From CAYSTL01 sp964516805 (GTDB lineage Archaea > Thermoplasmatota > Thermoplasmata > Halarchaeoplasmatales > Halarchaeoplasmataceae): 64,000 bases of DNA. Below, in pieces: positions 62,680 to 64,000 of the stretch (its first letter is position 1; each line of letters starts with the position of its first letter). The notes under the pieces were generated by a model. It did not search any database. It saw only the letters and a list, made by a program, of their open reading frames with translations, and was not told the DNA's origin. The stretch lies in NCBI GenBank assembly GCA_964516805.1, contig CAZEXI010000002.1, positions 9,344-73,343 of the forward strand, read 5' to 3'. Position numbers and translations under genes: made by a program.

Positions 62680-63231
62680 GTGATTCAATTGCAAACAGAA
62701 AAATATCCTTCAAAATCCGAGAAAGAAGGTGAAACTTGGTTAACTTTAGGACTAGAACGGGCATCAGACAGACTGAACAAATATATTGAAAAGAATGATG
62801 TTATACATCCTGACAATTTAAAAGAGGAACATCTTCCGGAAACCGATGATCCTCAAGTTGAAAAGATAGACCTTCAAGCCAAAGATGATGGTTATCTAAG
62901 TGGCAAGTGGATAATTCAGGTAAAACCTGAAGAGATAGATGAAATCTGGGACACTCTAGATGATTTGATAAAGAATAGTTTAGTATGGGGTGCACAAGTA
63001 TCTACTAAATGGTTAAGAGAAAAAAAGGACGAAGACGATCATATTTTGAAAGTGTATACACCTAATTACTTTGATGAAATGGATGTACTAAGAGTGAGAA
63101 AACTACTGAAAGATGAATGTGATATCAAAGAAGAGATAGTTTATAAACCGGATATATACAATATACTTGGTATTTATTCTGGAGAAGGTGACTTAATAGA
63201 GCTACCAGAAGAAAATAGATATAAAGAATAA
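62680..63231 (+). CDS. DUF1917/BLES03-like protein
   Basis: A protein of about 183 residues related to the DUF1917 (BLES03) family: DGYLSGKWIIQVKPEEIDEIW, AQVSTKW, LKVYTPNYFDEMDVLRVRKLL and YKPDIYNILGIYSG carry the family pattern. The fold resembles phosphothreonine lyases, although activity is unproven. The window has no ATG at the start; the longest frame opens with a TTG at 62656, but a TATA-like box at 62649 places transcription start near 62675, so a GTG at 62680 or TTG at 62689 is more likely. Confidence 0.7.
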   Translation: MIQLQTEKYPSKSEKEGETWLTLGLERASDRLNKYIEKNDVIHPDNLKEEHLPETDDPQVEKIDLQAKDDGYLSGKWIIQVKPEEIDEIWDTLDDLIKNSLVWGAQVSTKWLREKKDEDDHILKVYTPNYFDEMDVLRVRKLLKDECDIKEEIVYKPDIYNILGIYSGEGDLIELPEENRYKE

Positions 63232-63233
63232 GA

Positions 63234-63836
63234 TTATTCTAAGCTGTTTATCGTTGTTTCTACAGCTATTTTAATCGCTTTTATGATCATATCCATTGAC
63301 ATGCTCGGTTTATTTTTATCTATGACCTGTTCTGGTATGTATGGCACATGTATAAAACCTGATATCATATCTAATTCGTTCTTTTCTATATGGTTTAGCA
63401 CACCATACATGATATGATTGCATATGTATGTCCCAGCAGAATTTGATATATGTGCTGGTACGTTATTTTCTTTTAGATCATCAGTGATTTTTTGTATAGG
63501 AAGTGTACTGAAATGACCATCTTGTCCATTCTCATCTATAGGTCTGTTTTTGGGAGCATTTCCTTCATTATCTTTTTGTTTAGTATGATCTACATTTATC
63601 CCTATTCTTTCAACTGAGATCCTATTCCTTCCTCCAGCCTGCCCTACACTTATTACAGCTTTGGGACCTATCTCGGAGATCTTATCCTTAATAATATCCA
63701 TGGATTCATTATAAACAGTAGGAACCTCCAAACCTACAACTTCATAACCTTTGTAATTGTACCCATCTAACTCTTTCATAGCCTCTAAAGAAGGATTTAC
63801 ATCCTCACCACCGAAGGGTTCGAAACCGGTCAACAA
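63234..63836 (-). CDS. pcp: Pyrrolidone carboxyl peptidase (C15)
   Basis: A 200-residue cysteine peptidase that removes N-terminal pyroglutamate. The family motifs are complete: LTGFEPFGGEDVNPS, GQAGGRNRISVER with the catalytic Glu, NSAGTYICNH with the catalytic Cys, and GFIHVPYIPEQ with the catalytic His. Size is normal. There is no ATG near the expected start (consensus MKVLVTGFEPFGG); the first start codon in frame is TTG at 63836. It is convergent with the DUF1917 gene and separated by 2 bases. Confidence 0.92.
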   Translation of the reverse strand: MLTGFEPFGGEDVNPSLEAMKELDGYNYKGYEVVGLEVPTVYNESMDIIKDKISEIGPKAVISVGQAGGRNRISVERIGINVDHTKQKDNEGNAPKNRPIDENGQDGHFSTLPIQKITDDLKENNVPAHISNSAGTYICNHIMYGVLNHIEKNELDMISGFIHVPYIPEQVIDKNKPSMSMDMIIKAIKIAVETTINSLE

Positions 63837-63933
63837 TATCTTCTTGATAATACCACCAACTTGATTTGCTTCGTCATTGATGATAACTGTTTAATAAAGT
63901 TATTGTACAATATTTGAATAACTTACTATTAAT

Positions 63934-64000
63934 ATGATTAACAACGAAAATTATCAATCAACAAATCTAAACTTGAACGTGGAAGCCACCGGCGGGATTT
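63934..64000 (+). CDS. Start of an unidentified gene, cut by the window edge
   Basis: An open frame from an ATG at 63934 to the window edge codes for 22 residues. A TATA-like ATATTTG sequence (about 63909) lies 25 bases before the ATG and fits a leaderless start. The end ATGGI is too little to name a family; a LarC-like start was considered because its N-terminus contains a similar GGI motif. Confidence 0.35.
   Translation, partial: MINNENYQSTNLNLNVEATGGI

Noticed and set aside
1..64000. CRISPR arrays, rRNA genes and prophage
   Set aside because: No regularly spaced repeats, rRNA-like stretches or phage structural genes were seen.
63934..64000. LarC identity for the cut gene at the right edge
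   Set aside because: Only 22 residues are visible, so the match to a GGI motif is not meaningful.

Overview
The window is archaeal chromosome. It carries a TATA-binding protein, transcription factor S, the small subunit of replication factor C, Sec61-beta, a PAC2-type proteasome-assembly chaperone, a COG1325-type RNA-binding protein and a KptA-like tRNA 2'-phosphotransferase. Many genes have archaeal TATA-like boxes 22-30 bases before a leaderless or nearly leaderless start; others have GGAGGTGA-type ribosome binding sites. The DNA is AT-rich and the proteins are rich in Glu, Asp and Lys. Surface proteins built from PQQ propellers, NosD-type beta-helices, fibronectin type III and carboxypeptidase-regulatory-like domains suggest a euryarchaeote, perhaps an anaerobic Thermoplasmatota-type lineage. 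That assignment is an inference; no rRNA gene is present to test it.

Layout. 0-8 kb: a partial Cys-rich protein, a SERCA-type Ca2+ ATPase, a cold-shock protein, an alpha/beta hydrolase, a 418-base gap holding a structured element, a PQQ-propeller surface protein, tRNA-Arg(TCG), a RibD-like reductase and tRNA-Gln(CTG). 8-16 kb: a GNAT enzyme, a queA-tgt pair of bacterial type (overlapping), a TPR protein, Sec61-beta, an unknown multi-Cys protein with a 65-residue neighbour, RFC small subunit and YjbQ. 15.8-24 kb: a sodium:solute symporter with a small membrane partner and a leader hairpin, a DUF3147-like protein, aminopeptidase P, small membrane proteins, an alkaline-phosphatase-superfamily enzyme and an orphan restriction-fold protein. 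24-36 kb: regulator, DUF72, an AstE-like deacylase, TBP, a potassium channel, a DUF3754-like protein, an MFS carrier, a CTP-dependent lipid kinase-like protein, and a sulfur locus (cysteine desulfurase-like enzyme plus two half-size YeeE/YedE transporters).

36-50 kb: a winged-helix gene overlapping a membrane protein with a restriction-like C-terminal domain, a MacB-like exporter operon, a PAC2 chaperone, a 1083-residue GNAT fusion, and a TetR-ABC exporter operon with a clear palindromic operator. 50-64 kb: KptA, a class II aldolase with a COG1325 protein, TPR, TFS, GNAT, a HTH-NTPase whose P-loop lacks its lysine, a divergent FtsZ-like protein next to a glycine-rich membrane protein, a NosD-type surface protein, SDR-rhodanese pair, a GYD protein, an HhH-exonuclease, a DUF1917-like protein and pyrrolidone carboxyl peptidase.

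Most genes are housekeeping or envelope functions. The parts that best deserve attention are the divergent FtsZ-like protein with its membrane partner, the bacterial-type queuosine genes, and several intergenic RNA-like structures that no coding gene explains. No CRISPR array, rRNA gene, intact insertion sequence or prophage was seen.
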